From assembly GCF_025753795.1 (NCBI RefSeq), contig NZ_JAOWPS010000014.1:21945-85944 (forward strand): a stretch of 64,000 nucleotides of DNA, given 5' to 3'. Every line of letters begins with the position of its first letter. Position 1 is the first letter of the stretch. The notes below the pieces were generated by a model that made no database searches, had not been told where the DNA came from, and was given only the letters and a program-made list of their open reading frames with translations. This document shows positions 8,697 to 17,195 of the stretch, piece by piece. Source of the stretch: Mesorhizobium sp. YC-39. Lineage in GTDB: Bacteria > Pseudomonadota > Alphaproteobacteria > Rhizobiales > Rhizobiaceae. The translations under genes were made by a program, and so were the position numbers.

Positions 8697-10238
8697 ATGC
8701 CGCAGTCGGCTGAAAAAGTTCTCGACCACGCTCCCCTGTTCCGCGAGCCGGAATACCGGCAGATGCTCGCCGAGAAGAAGCTGAATTTCGAGTGTCCGCA
8801 CCCCGACCAGGTCGTTACCGATCAACGCGAATTCACCAAGACGTGGGAGTATCGCGAAAAGAACCTCGCCCGCGAAGCGCTTGTCGTGAACCCCGCCAAG
8901 GCCTGCCAGCCGCTCGGCGCGGTGTTCGCGGCCGCGGGCTTCGAGCGAACCATGTCCTTCGTCCACGGCAGCCAGGGCTGCGTGGCCTATTACCGTTCGC
9001 ACCTGTCGCGCCATTTCAAGGAGCCCGCTTCGGCGGTTTCGTCCTCGATGACGGAGGACGCGGCAGTGTTCGGCGGCCTGAAGAACATGGTCGACGGGCT
9101 GGCCAACACGTATAAACTCTACGACCCGAAAATGATCGCCGTCTCGACCACGTGCATGGCCGAGGTGATTGGCGACGACCTGCACAGCTTCATCGAGAAC
9201 GCCAGGGACGAAGGCTCGGTCCCGCGCGACTTCGATGTGCCCTTCGCCCACACGCCGGCCTTCGTCGGCAGCCATGTCGACGGCTATGACGGCACGGTCA
9301 AGGGCATTCTGGAGCACTTCTGGAAAGGCAAGGAGCGAACGCAAGCCGGTGGAACCATCAACATCATTCCGGGCTTCGACGGCTTTTGCGTTGGCAACAA
9401 CCGGGAACTCAAGCGCCTGCTCGATGTGATGGGCGTGTCCTATACCTTCATCCAGGACGCCTCTGACCAGTTCGACACGCCCTCGGACGGCGAATACCGC
9501 ATGTACGACGGCGGCACGAAGATCGAAGACGTGAAGAAGGCCCTCAACGCCGAAGCGACACTTTCACTTCAGCACTACAACACCCGAAAAACGCTGGAGT
9601 ATTGCGAGGAGGTCGGGCAGGCGACGGCCTCGTTCCATTACCCGCTTGGCGTCCAGGCGACCGACGAATTGCTGATGAAGGTCTCGGCGATTTCCGGCAA
9701 GGAAATCCCCGAGACCATCCGCCTGGAGCGCGGCCGACTTGTTGACGCCATGGCGGACAGCCAATCCTGGCTGCACGGCAAGAAGTACGCGATCTACGGC
9801 GATCCGGATTTTGTCTACGCCATGGCCCGCTTCGCTATGGAGACCGGCGGCGAGCCGACGCATTGCCTCGCCACCAACGGCACCTCGGCATGGGAAGCCG
9901 AGTTGAAGCAACTGCTTGCATCCTCGCCCTTCGGCAAGGATGCTCAAGTCTGGGCGGGCAAGGACCTCTGGGCGATGCGCTCGCTGCTCTTCACCGAGCC
10001 GGTGGATCTGCTGATCGGCAATTCCCATGGCAAGTACCTGGAGCGCGACACCGGCACACCGCTGATCCGGCTGATGTTTCCGATCTTCGATCGGCACCAT
10101 CACCATCGCTTTGCGCTCATGGGCTACCAAGGCGGCTTGCGCGTACTGACGACGATCCTCGACAAGATCTTCGACAAGCTTGATCGCGAGACAAGCGAGA
10201 CGGGCGTGACGGACTATTCTTATGACCTCACCCGCTAA
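8697..10238 (+). CDS. nifK: nitrogenase MoFe protein beta chain NifK
   Basis: The beta subunit of dinitrogenase supplies the other half of the P-cluster. The 513-aa protein has the expected cysteine motifs: NPAKACQPLG, HGSQGCVAYYRSHLSRHF and STTCMAEVIGDDL. The ATG at 8697 follows AGAGGTAAC and gives the common start MPQSAEKVLDH; an in-frame extension to 8643 is not conserved in type. Length and domain layout are normal. It lies 126 bp downstream of nifD and 63 bp upstream of nifE. Confidence 0.98.
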   Translation: MPQSAEKVLDHAPLFREPEYRQMLAEKKLNFECPHPDQVVTDQREFTKTWEYREKNLAREALVVNPAKACQPLGAVFAAAGFERTMSFVHGSQGCVAYYRSHLSRHFKEPASAVSSSMTEDAAVFGGLKNMVDGLANTYKLYDPKMIAVSTTCMAEVIGDDLHSFIENARDEGSVPRDFDVPFAHTPAFVGSHVDGYDGTVKGILEHFWKGKERTQAGGTINIIPGFDGFCVGNNRELKRLLDVMGVSYTFIQDASDQFDTPSDGEYRMYDGGTKIEDVKKALNAEATLSLQHYNTRKTLEYCEEVGQATASFHYPLGVQATDELLMKVSAISGKEIPETIRLERGRLVDAMADSQSWLHGKKYAIYGDPDFVYAMARFAMETGGEPTHCLATNGTSAWEAELKQLLASSPFGKDAQVWAGKDLWAMRSLLFTEPVDLLIGNSHGKYLERDTGTPLIRLMFPIFDRHHHHRFALMGYQGGLRVLTTILDKIFDKLDRETSETGVTDYSYDLTR

Positions 10239-10301
10239 GGTTGGCGGCCGGCTTTCCGCCGCCGCCGTCCGTCCCCCCAATGGACTTTGGAGACAGACGC
10301 A

Positions 10302-11792
10302 ATGTCCTCGCTCAGCGCCAAAATCCAGGATGTCTTCAACGAGCCCGCCTGTGAGAGGAACCGCGGCAAGGATGCCAAGGCGCGCAAAGAGGGCTGTTCG
10401 AAGGCGCTGACCCCCGGCGCGGCGGCTGGCGGCTGCGCCTTTGACGGCGCCAAGATTGTGCTGCAACCGATCACCGACGTCGCGCATCTGATCCATGCGC
10501 CGCTCGCCTGCGAGGGCAATTCCTGGGACAACCGCGGTGCGGCTTCGTCCGGGCCAACGCTGTGGCGCACGAGCTTCACGACGGACCTTACCGAACTCGA
10601 CGTGGTGATGGGGCAGGGCGAGCGAAAGCTTTTCAAAGCGATCCGCGAGATCAAGGAAGCGTATGGGCCGCCGGCGATCTTCGTCTATTCGACCTGCGTG
10701 ACTGCGCTGATCGGCGAGGACATCGAGGCGGTCTGCAAGCGCGCAGCGGAAAAATTCGGCTTGGCCGTTGTCCCGGTCGATGCACCGGGCTTCGTCGGCT
10801 CCAAGAATCTTGGCAACAAGCTTGCCGGCGAGGCGTTGCTCGATCATGTCATCGGCACGGTGGAGCCCGACGATGCCGGACCCTACGACATCAATATCCT
10901 TGGCGAATTCAATCTCGCGGGCGAGTTCTGGCTGGTGAAGCCGCTCCTTGACCGGCTCGGCATCCGGGTACGCGCCTGCATTCCGGGCGACGCGCGCTAT
11001 CTCGACGTTGCCTCAGCGCACCGCGCCCGGGCGGCGATGATGGTGTGCTCGAGCGCGCTCATCAATCTCGCCCGCAAGATGGAGGAGCGCTGGGAGATCC
11101 CATTCTTCGAGGGCTCCTTCTACGGCATAACCGACACCTCCGAAGCGCTCCGGCGGATCTCTCAGCTGCTCGTGAAGAAGGGAGCCGATCCAGAGATCCT
11201 TGACCGCACAGAGACGCTGATCGCACAGGAGGAGGGGATTGCGTGGAAGAACCTCGCAGCCTACCGGCCGAGGCTCCAAGGCAAGCGCGTGCTGCTCAAC
11301 ACCGGCGGTGTGAAGTCCTGGTCGCTCGTCCATGCGCTGATGGAGATCGGCATCGAGATCGTCGGCACCTCGGTCAAGAAATCCACGGTCGAAGACAAGG
11401 AGCGCATCAAACAGATACTCAAGGACGACAACCACATGTTCGAGCAGATGGCACCGCGCGCGCTTTACGCCATGCTCTCGGAAAACAAGGCCGATATCAT
11501 GCTGTCCGGCGGGCGCACGCAATTCATCGCGCTGAAAGCCAAGACACCCTGGCTCGACATCAACCAGGAGCGCCAACACCCGTATGCCGGCTATGACGGC
11601 ATGGTGGAACTCGTGCGCCAGATCGACCTCGCCATTCATAACCCGATCTGGCGCCAGGTGCGGGAGCCGGCACCGTGGGATCGCCAGCCTGCGGTGAAGG
11701 ACGAGTACCCGAGCACAAAGAGCGAGATCGCGACTGTCCAGGCTTTCAAGAAATTCGCCGGCGCGACAGCCGTCGACTTCGGCGCGTGTTGA
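10302..11792 (+). CDS. nifE: FeMo-cofactor scaffold subunit NifE
   Basis: NifE pairs with NifN in a nitrogenase-like tetramer on which the FeMo-cofactor precursor is matured. The 496-aa protein carries GCAFDGAKIVLQPITDVAHL and HAPLACEGNSWDNRG, the NifE versions of the NifD cluster motifs, and VYSTCVTALIGED. It lacks the cofactor-binding His context of NifD (HSWDYSG), as NifE should. ATG at 10302 has GGAG 10 nt upstream; a TTG at 10287 would add five residues and is less likely. nifN begins 9 bp after the stop. Confidence 0.97.
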   Translation: MSSLSAKIQDVFNEPACERNRGKDAKARKEGCSKALTPGAAAGGCAFDGAKIVLQPITDVAHLIHAPLACEGNSWDNRGAASSGPTLWRTSFTTDLTELDVVMGQGERKLFKAIREIKEAYGPPAIFVYSTCVTALIGEDIEAVCKRAAEKFGLAVVPVDAPGFVGSKNLGNKLAGEALLDHVIGTVEPDDAGPYDINILGEFNLAGEFWLVKPLLDRLGIRVRACIPGDARYLDVASAHRARAAMMVCSSALINLARKMEERWEIPFFEGSFYGITDTSEALRRISQLLVKKGADPEILDRTETLIAQEEGIAWKNLAAYRPRLQGKRVLLNTGGVKSWSLVHALMEIGIEIVGTSVKKSTVEDKERIKQILKDDNHMFEQMAPRALYAMLSENKADIMLSGGRTQFIALKAKTPWLDINQERQHPYAGYDGMVELVRQIDLAIHNPIWRQVREPAPWDRQPAVKDEYPSTKSEIATVQAFKKFAGATAVDFGAC

Positions 11793-11801
11793 GGAAAGCC
11801 G

Positions 11802-13184
11802 ATGGTCCGCATCCTTCCCCAGACCAAAGCAGCGGCGGTCAATCCGCTGAAGTCGTCGCAGCCGCTCGGCGCCGCCTTGGCCTTTCTTGGGGTCGATGGT
11901 GCGATGCCGTTGTTCCACGGCAGCCAGGGCTGCACCAGCCTCGCGCTCGTGCTTTTCGTGCGGCATTTCAAGGAAGCCATCCCCTTGCAGACAACGGCGA
12001 TGGACGAGGTGGCGACCATCCTCGGCGGGGCGGACCGTCTGGAAGAAGCGATCCTCAACCTCAAGGCCCGCACAAAGCCAACGCTGATCGGGGTCTGTAC
12101 GACGGCGCTCGTGGAAACCCGTGGCGAAGATTGTGCTGGAGAAATCGCCAACATCAAGCTGAAGCGCGCGGAAGAAATCGCGGGTACGGAGGTGGTGCTG
12201 GCCAACACGCCGGATTTCGACGGCGCGATCGAAGAGGGCTGGGCCAAAGCCGTCACCGCGATGATCGAAGGGATTACACGGCCAGGCCAGCAGGCGCGGC
12301 AATCAAAGAAGATCGCAATCCTGCCCGGCTGGCACCTCACTGTGGCTGACATCGAGCATTTGCGCGAGATGGTTGAAAGATTTGGGCTCAAGCCGGTGAT
12401 CCTGCCCGACATCTCCGGCTCGCTCGACGGCACGGTGCCCGACCGGTGGATCACGACCACCTATGGCGGCACCAGCGTCGAGGATATCCGCGAGCTTGGC
12501 ACGGCCGCGCAATGCATCGTCATCGGGGAGCATATGCGGCGCCCGGCGGAGGTGCTGCAGAGGGTGACCGGCGTGCCCTACGTGCTGTTCCAGTCGCTGA
12601 CGGGATTGCGGGGCGCCGACCGGTTCGTCTCACTGATGGCTGCGATTTCAGGCGTGGCGGTGCCGGCCGGGGTGCGCCGTCGCCGGGCGCAATTGCAGGA
12701 CGCGTTGCTCGACGGACATTTCCATTTCGGAGGCAAGAAAATTGCGATCGCTGCTGAACCAGACCACCTCTACCAACTCGCGACCTTCTTCACCGACATG
12801 GGCTCCGACATCGCGGCGGCGGTCGTCACGACCGACATGTCGAAAATTCTGCAGAAAATACCGGCGGAGTCGGTTCAAGTCGGCGATCTCGGCGATTTGG
12901 AAGCGCTTGGCGCCGACGCTGATCTTCTCGTTACTCATTCCCACGGCCGCCAGGCGGCGCAGCGCCTTGGCATCCCGCTCATGCACGTCGGCTTCCCGAT
13001 CTTCGACCGGCTCGGCAGCCAGCACAAGCTCACAATCCTCTATCAGGGGACTCGGGACCTGATCTTCGAGGTTGCCAACATCTTCCAGGCCAACCGGCAC
13101 GCGCCGACACCTGAGGCGCTTGATCCACTCCGTATGCGAGACATGCCAGATGAGCTCCGTTCGTCGCCTCTCACTCGTCACTGA
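11802..13184 (+). CDS. nifN: FeMo-cofactor scaffold subunit NifN
   Basis: NifN is the partner of NifE in FeMo-cofactor assembly. The 460-aa protein starts MVRILPQTKAAAVNPLKSSQ with AGGAAA upstream. It shows SSQPLGAALAFLG and FHGSQGCTSLALV, the NifK-like beta-chain motifs, but without the complete set of P-cluster ligands, as is normal for NifN. The 3' end overlaps the nifX start by 35 bp in another frame, so translation of NifN and NifX is probably coupled. Confidence 0.97.
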   Translation: MVRILPQTKAAAVNPLKSSQPLGAALAFLGVDGAMPLFHGSQGCTSLALVLFVRHFKEAIPLQTTAMDEVATILGGADRLEEAILNLKARTKPTLIGVCTTALVETRGEDCAGEIANIKLKRAEEIAGTEVVLANTPDFDGAIEEGWAKAVTAMIEGITRPGQQARQSKKIAILPGWHLTVADIEHLREMVERFGLKPVILPDISGSLDGTVPDRWITTTYGGTSVEDIRELGTAAQCIVIGEHMRRPAEVLQRVTGVPYVLFQSLTGLRGADRFVSLMAAISGVAVPAGVRRRRAQLQDALLDGHFHFGGKKIAIAAEPDHLYQLATFFTDMGSDIAAAVVTTDMSKILQKIPAESVQVGDLGDLEALGADADLLVTHSHGRQAAQRLGIPLMHVGFPIFDRLGSQHKLTILYQGTRDLIFEVANIFQANRHAPTPEALDPLRMRDMPDELRSSPLTRH

Positions 13185-13647
13185 CGAGGTCCACGTACCG
13201 GTGCCGGAACGGCAAGCCGGCGCCTTGCGCGTGGCGATCGCCACGCAAGACATGAAGAGCCTCAACGCCCATTTCGGGTCGGCCAGGCGCTTTGCTGTCT
13301 ACGACGTCACGCGCGAGGAGTGGAGTCTCGTGGAAGCCGTGGCCTTCGATGATGTTTCCGATGAGAGCGGGGAGCATCGGACTGACGGCGATGATCGCAT
13401 CACCCCGAAAGTCGAGGCGCTGAGGGGCTGTCATCTCCTGTTTTGTCTGGCTATCGGCGGACCGTCGGCAGCCAGGGTTGTTTCGGCAAAAATCCATCCG
13501 ATCAAAGTGCCGCAGCCTCAGACCATCCAGGAGGTGCTGTTGCGCACGCAGATGATGCTGAGGACGTGTCCTCCCCCTTGGCTGCGCAAGGTGCTGGCAG
13601 AGGCCGGTGTCGCCGACAAGAAACCATCGTTCGAGGACGAGGACTGA
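13150..13647 (+). CDS. nifX: FeMo-cofactor carrier protein NifX
   Basis: NifX binds the NifB-cofactor and other FeMo-cofactor precursors and passes them to NifEN. The 165-aa protein contains the NifX/NifB-C-terminal fold: VAIATQDMKSLNAHFGSARR, then VYDVTREEWSLVE, LLFCLAIGGPSAARVV and HPIKVPQPQTIQEVL. The ATG at 13150 lies inside the 3' end of nifN (35-bp overlap); this start gives the family N-terminus MSSVRRLSLV. The tail is acidic (PSFEDED). The next gene, a DUF269 protein, begins 17 bp downstream. Confidence 0.95.
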   Translation: MSSVRRLSLVTDEVHVPVPERQAGALRVAIATQDMKSLNAHFGSARRFAVYDVTREEWSLVEAVAFDDVSDESGEHRTDGDDRITPKVEALRGCHLLFCLAIGGPSAARVVSAKIHPIKVPQPQTIQEVLLRTQMMLRTCPPPWLRKVLAEAGVADKKPSFEDED

Positions 13648-13664
13648 AATGAGGAGAACGCGAA

Positions 13665-14141
13665 ATGGATGCCGCGGTTAGCCTTGCTGTCGCCGAGGAC
13701 GAGGCGGCCCTTGCCACCTCGTTCGTCAAATGCCTCGTGCGGCTGATCCGTGCTCAGGATTCCTACGGGTCATGGGAAGGCAAACCGGATGCCGAGCTGC
13801 TGGGCGACTTCATCGTCACCAAGCAACAGCTCCGTGCGATCCCGATCATCGGCGATCCCGATCCGGACGTGCTGTGGCGGCTCAACATGTTTTACGCCGC
13901 CGTCGGGCTAACCATCGAGGAGCGCTCCGGCTTGATGGCATCGCCGATGATGGAGATGAGCCATGAGGGCTTCGGGCGCGTCGTTTTGACGTCCGGGCGG
14001 TTGGTCGTTCTGTCGAAGACCCTGCGCGACGTCCACCGGTTCGGCTTCGAGACGTTATGGAAACTCGCCGCGGCCGGTACGAAGCTGGCCAGCGATGCGA
14101 CCGCAGCCATTGAAACCTATCCCGAGGTGGCACGGGCGTGA
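13665..14141 (+). CDS. NifX-associated protein (DUF269)
   Basis: The 158-aa protein belongs to the DUF269 family found next to nifX in most proteobacterial nif clusters and thought to assist FeMo-cofactor synthesis; its exact step is not established. Characteristic parts are FVKCLVRLIRAQDSYGSWEG near residue 22, DPDPDVLWRLNMFYAAVGL near the middle, and HEGFGRVVLTSGRLVVLSKT followed by VHRFGF. GAGGAG precedes the ATG. A damaged second copy of the same gene lies at 18698-19135. Confidence 0.92.
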   Translation: MDAAVSLAVAEDEAALATSFVKCLVRLIRAQDSYGSWEGKPDAELLGDFIVTKQQLRAIPIIGDPDPDVLWRLNMFYAAVGLTIEERSGLMASPMMEMSHEGFGRVVLTSGRLVVLSKTLRDVHRFGFETLWKLAAAGTKLASDATAAIETYPEVARA

Positions 14142-14249
14142 TGGAACCGATTTTCAAGCAAGGGGATCATGTCAGGTTCTGAGGACAGGCAATGGCCAGC
14201 CCACTCCACCGAGGCGGTGGAGGCCGATTTGGTTCTTGGGGTAGCGCTG

Positions 14250-14954
14250 ATGAAGCCACTGGTCCTGATCTGTTCGCAAGATGCGGAGTTGTATCTGTTC
14301 CTCAGCCACATCCTGGGGGTGGACGGCTTCACAAGTGAGCCGGCAGGCGGCGTGGACGACGCTCTCGCATTGGCCGATGATCGGGAGCTCCAGGCGGTCG
14401 TGCTGGACTGCGGGCCAACAAGCGCGACAGGCTCAACAATTTGTGCCCGGCTCAAGGGCGAGCCACGGACCGGCGATCTGCCCGTTATTGCCCTGATCGC
14501 GCCAGGTGCCGAGAACCAGCACCTTGATCTGTTGAAGGCAGGCATTGACGAGAGCTTTGTGCGGCCGATCGCGCCGGCCACGCTGCTTGACTGTCTGCGG
14601 ACGAAGCTGGCGCTGCCGAAGCCAGGTTCAAACGGAATTGAAAACGGCAGTTGGCTCCGCTGCGGCGGCCTCGAGATGAAGCTCGATGCCTACCGGGTTC
14701 GCGGCAATGGCCACGACATCCATCTCGGACCTCTCGAGTTCAACCTGCTGCGGCAGTTTCTTGAGACTCCAGGCAAGGTCTTCAGCCGAGACGAGCTGAT
14801 CGACGCGGCCTGGCCGGACAATATCCATATCGGTGCGCGCACCGTCGACGTCCATATAAGCCGGATCAGAAAGGCGCTGAAGGCGGCTTCGCCAGGCAGC
14901 ATCATTCGCACCGTCAGGTCGGCCGGCTACTCGCTCGAGAAGCCGGACGACTAA
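14250..14954 (+). CDS. PhoB/OmpR-type response regulator with atypical receiver
   Basis: A 234-aa DNA-binding response regulator. The N-terminal half is a receiver domain with the phospho-acceptor Asp53 in VVLDCGP. The C-terminal half is a winged helix (GPLEFNLLRQFLETPGKVFS, then GARTVDVHISRIRKAL and TVRSAGYSLE). The receiver is unusual: the acidic pair after strand 1 is replaced (LVLICSQD), the conserved Thr/Ser is Ile (VIALIAPG) and the conserved Lys is Arg (FVRPIAP). Phosphorylation may thus be weak or absent. I chose 14250 because it places Asp at 53 and gives the usual length; an ATG at 14169 with AGGGG upstream would add 27 residues. No histidine kinase is nearby. It lies 108 bp after the DUF269 gene and may be co-transcribed with nif. 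Confidence 0.85.
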   Translation: MKPLVLICSQDAELYLFLSHILGVDGFTSEPAGGVDDALALADDRELQAVVLDCGPTSATGSTICARLKGEPRTGDLPVIALIAPGAENQHLDLLKAGIDESFVRPIAPATLLDCLRTKLALPKPGSNGIENGSWLRCGGLEMKLDAYRVRGNGHDIHLGPLEFNLLRQFLETPGKVFSRDELIDAAWPDNIHIGARTVDVHISRIRKALKAASPGSIIRTVRSAGYSLEKPDD

Positions 14955-15060
14955 ACAGGGCAGGGGTGGGTGCCACTCCCCGTCTGCGTCCTGGCCAGGG
15001 TAAGTCTTGCGGCTTCGAAACGCGCCTGCGGGCACGACAAACTCAGGGAGAGGCAGTCAG

Positions 15061-15948
15061 ATGGCCTTCAAAAGCCTACTCAGTGTAATGGGAGCTGACC
15101 ACTCCGATCGGGATGTCAGAACAGCTGCCGGCTTGTGCGCCGAGGTCGGCGCATATCTGTCCGTCCTGATTATGTCGCCTCCTCGGCTCGTTATGTCGCC
15201 TCCGCCGCCAGGCGATGGCATCCCCGAATGGCCTGAACAACACGCAAAGGCCATTGCCAGACTGGAAAAACGCTACAGGCAAATCGAGACATTTTCCCAG
15301 GACATGGCCAGTCTGGAAAAAACATCCAGGGAAATTCATAAACTGCTGAGAGCCACGTGGCGGTGCTATGATGTCGATATTGCCAACTGCGATCGGGCCA
15401 GCGTCGGTGAGGCGGTGCGACAGCGCGCGCTCTGTACCGACCTGACAATCGTTGGCCCCGCACTTCTCAACGACATTAGTCTCGGACCTTTAGTTATCGA
15501 CGGCAGCTTGTTTGACACGGGAAGGCCGGTGCTTGTCGTGCCGAACGGCTCTGAGGCTACTCTGTCGCCACGGCGCGTGCTGGTCGGATGGGATGCGCGA
15601 GCCGAGGCGTCCCGTGCGGTTCGGGAAGCGCTGGATCTGCTATCCGGTGCAGAGGAAGTTCGTGTGGCCCTCGTCGATCCGGAGGCGACCTGTACAGGTA
15701 GCGGCGACGAGCCGGGAGCCGACATTGCTGCCTATCTCACTCGGCACGGTGCTCGGGTGTCGGTTGACCGGCTAGCGAGTGCCGGCAAACCGGTGGCCAC
15801 GGTGCTCGCGCAGCACGCAATCGAGACGTCTGCCGACATGATTGTCATGGGCGCTTATGGCAGCCGTCGGCTGCGCGAGCGACTCTTCGGTGGCGTGACG
15901 AGATGGATAGTTCGCAAGCCGCCATTGCCGCTGTTTTTGGCCCGCTGA
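15061..15948 (+). CDS. universal stress protein (UspA family, tandem domains)
   Basis: The 295-aa protein is long enough for two Usp domains. The first (about residues 1-155) starts MAFKSLLSVMGADHSDRDV. The second (about 170-295) has PRRVLVGWDARAEASRAVRE and ends with MIVMGAYGSRRLRERLFGGV followed by PPLPLFLAR, the nucleotide-binding G-x2-G loop typical of ATP-binding Usp proteins. GGGAGAGG is upstream of the ATG. Universal stress proteins bind ATP or AMP and help cells survive low oxygen or growth arrest, which suits a bacteroid gene. It is 106 bp downstream of the response regulator, so it may be on the same transcript. Confidence 0.88.
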   Translation: MAFKSLLSVMGADHSDRDVRTAAGLCAEVGAYLSVLIMSPPRLVMSPPPPGDGIPEWPEQHAKAIARLEKRYRQIETFSQDMASLEKTSREIHKLLRATWRCYDVDIANCDRASVGEAVRQRALCTDLTIVGPALLNDISLGPLVIDGSLFDTGRPVLVVPNGSEATLSPRRVLVGWDARAEASRAVREALDLLSGAEEVRVALVDPEATCTGSGDEPGADIAAYLTRHGARVSVDRLASAGKPVATVLAQHAIETSADMIVMGAYGSRRLRERLFGGVTRWIVRKPPLPLFLAR

Positions 15949-16896
15949 CGGGTTCCCAAGGTGCAGCATGTCGTTCGAAGCTCTACCCCTCTGCATCGCT
16001 ATCCTGATGCCAAGTCGCAGAAAGGTCGCGGCGAACGCGGGTTTCGCGAAGTTCCTCGCGCCATTTTGCAAGCGCGTCGCTAAGAACATCGCCGCACGTC
16101 TCCAGCGTGCTCTTGGGGTTTCTGCCCGCCCGAGACAATTCGTTACGCGCAGACCAACGGCCGGGCAAAAGTCCAGGCGTCCTCAATGCGCTCAAAACCA
16201 CCGCTTCGCGGGTCGGCGTCAGGTCGAGAAAGAGAGACGCTTCAGCGCGGCAGGCCGCGTTCGGACCGTAGCCGCTCGTATTGGCGTTATCACGATTTCC
16301 CTCATCACCCATGTCATCGCCTGGGATGGTAGCCCGGGTTAGTGCGGACGGCGGCATCTTCAGCGTTTCCCGTTGGTCCGGCCCGACCCCGCCTGGCGAC
16401 TGAGCGGTCTTTGGGTTGTCAATTCCGCCAACGCTTACATTCCCACCATGAGTTCCCGTTGCACCTGAGGACCGGGAACACAGAAGATAAACACAAAGCA
16501 GGATTCCCGCAGAGTTCACCGGCCGGCACATGCCGGCGCTCATCCTGACCTTTTCGCCCCGATCATCGTCGTCAGATCTGACGATTCGGTATTCGGTATT
16601 CACGAGCCGCAGCTGAACCGGCTTCGTCGTAAAGAACTCCTCCAGCCAGGAATTCAATCGCAAGCGGGGAGGGGGCGCAGGAGGGGCACGGATGAAGCGG
16701 CCCCTTGCAAATGGCGAGGTCCGCTACCGCCTCCGGACCGGAACGGCAAGGAGCTCAAGCGAGGTGGCGTTAGTGGACGATGATGACGATCCTGATGGTT
16801 GCCAAGACAGTCATGATGGCCTCTGCTTGTCCCTAAGCTCAAATATATGTTTAGTCGTCCGCAGCCACACTTTTCTGACCGCGACGCGGGGGTGCT
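15949..16896. other. long stretch without an identifiable gene
   Basis: A 226-codon open frame runs on the minus strand between 15983 and 16663, but I recognise no domain, its composition is poor in hydrophobic core residues, and I see no good ribosome-binding site. It may be a decayed gene. The remaining bases carry no feature I can support until the NifA site at 16897. Confidence 0.4.
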
Positions 16897-16912
16897 TGTC
16901 CACAACCGGACA
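16897..16912 (+). promoter_or_regulatory. NifA upstream activator sequence
   Basis: TGT and ACA with exactly ten bases between them. It lies about 115 bp upstream of a perfect -24/-12 element at 17012, the usual spacing for NifA-activated promoters. Confidence 0.8.
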
Positions 16913-17011
16913 GCGACAGTCAAAATGTCAGGTTCGCTACAAACCGGCCATCTTGGACGCTGTGAAGGTTTTTCAATGCGAAATCATGCGCTTAACGCGC
17001 GCTGTGCGCGC

Positions 17012-17027
17012 TGGCACGGCCTTTGCT
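17012..17027 (+). promoter_or_regulatory. sigma-54 (-24/-12) promoter of the redoxin gene
   Basis: TGGCACG, GCCT, TTGCT: an exact match to the consensus TGGCACG-N4-TTGCW, better than the nifH promoter itself. It faces the redoxin gene at 17196, leaving a leader of about 160 bp. Together with the TGT-N10-ACA site upstream it makes that gene a predicted NifA/RpoN target. Confidence 0.88.
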
Positions 17028-17195
17028 GATTGACCGTTGCTGATTGTGATGTGGCAACACTGAGTGAAGGCTGACTGCATGCATATGCGCGAGACGATCG
17101 CTCTCCTTTCTTTGAACCCTTGTGCCCCTCTCTAAGAGGGAAACAAGCCCGCGCATAAAGTCGCGCAACCTGTGGCAATAGTTCTGGAGAGCAAG

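Noticed and set aside
9564..12302. Very long minus-strand open frames (over 420 codons each) opposite nifK and nifE/nifN
   Set aside because: They lie antisense to well-identified nif genes, have no motifs, and arise from the codon bias of GC-rich genes.
15983..16663. 226-codon minus-strand open frame
   Set aside because: No recognisable domain, odd composition and no ribosome-binding site. I list the region as unassigned.
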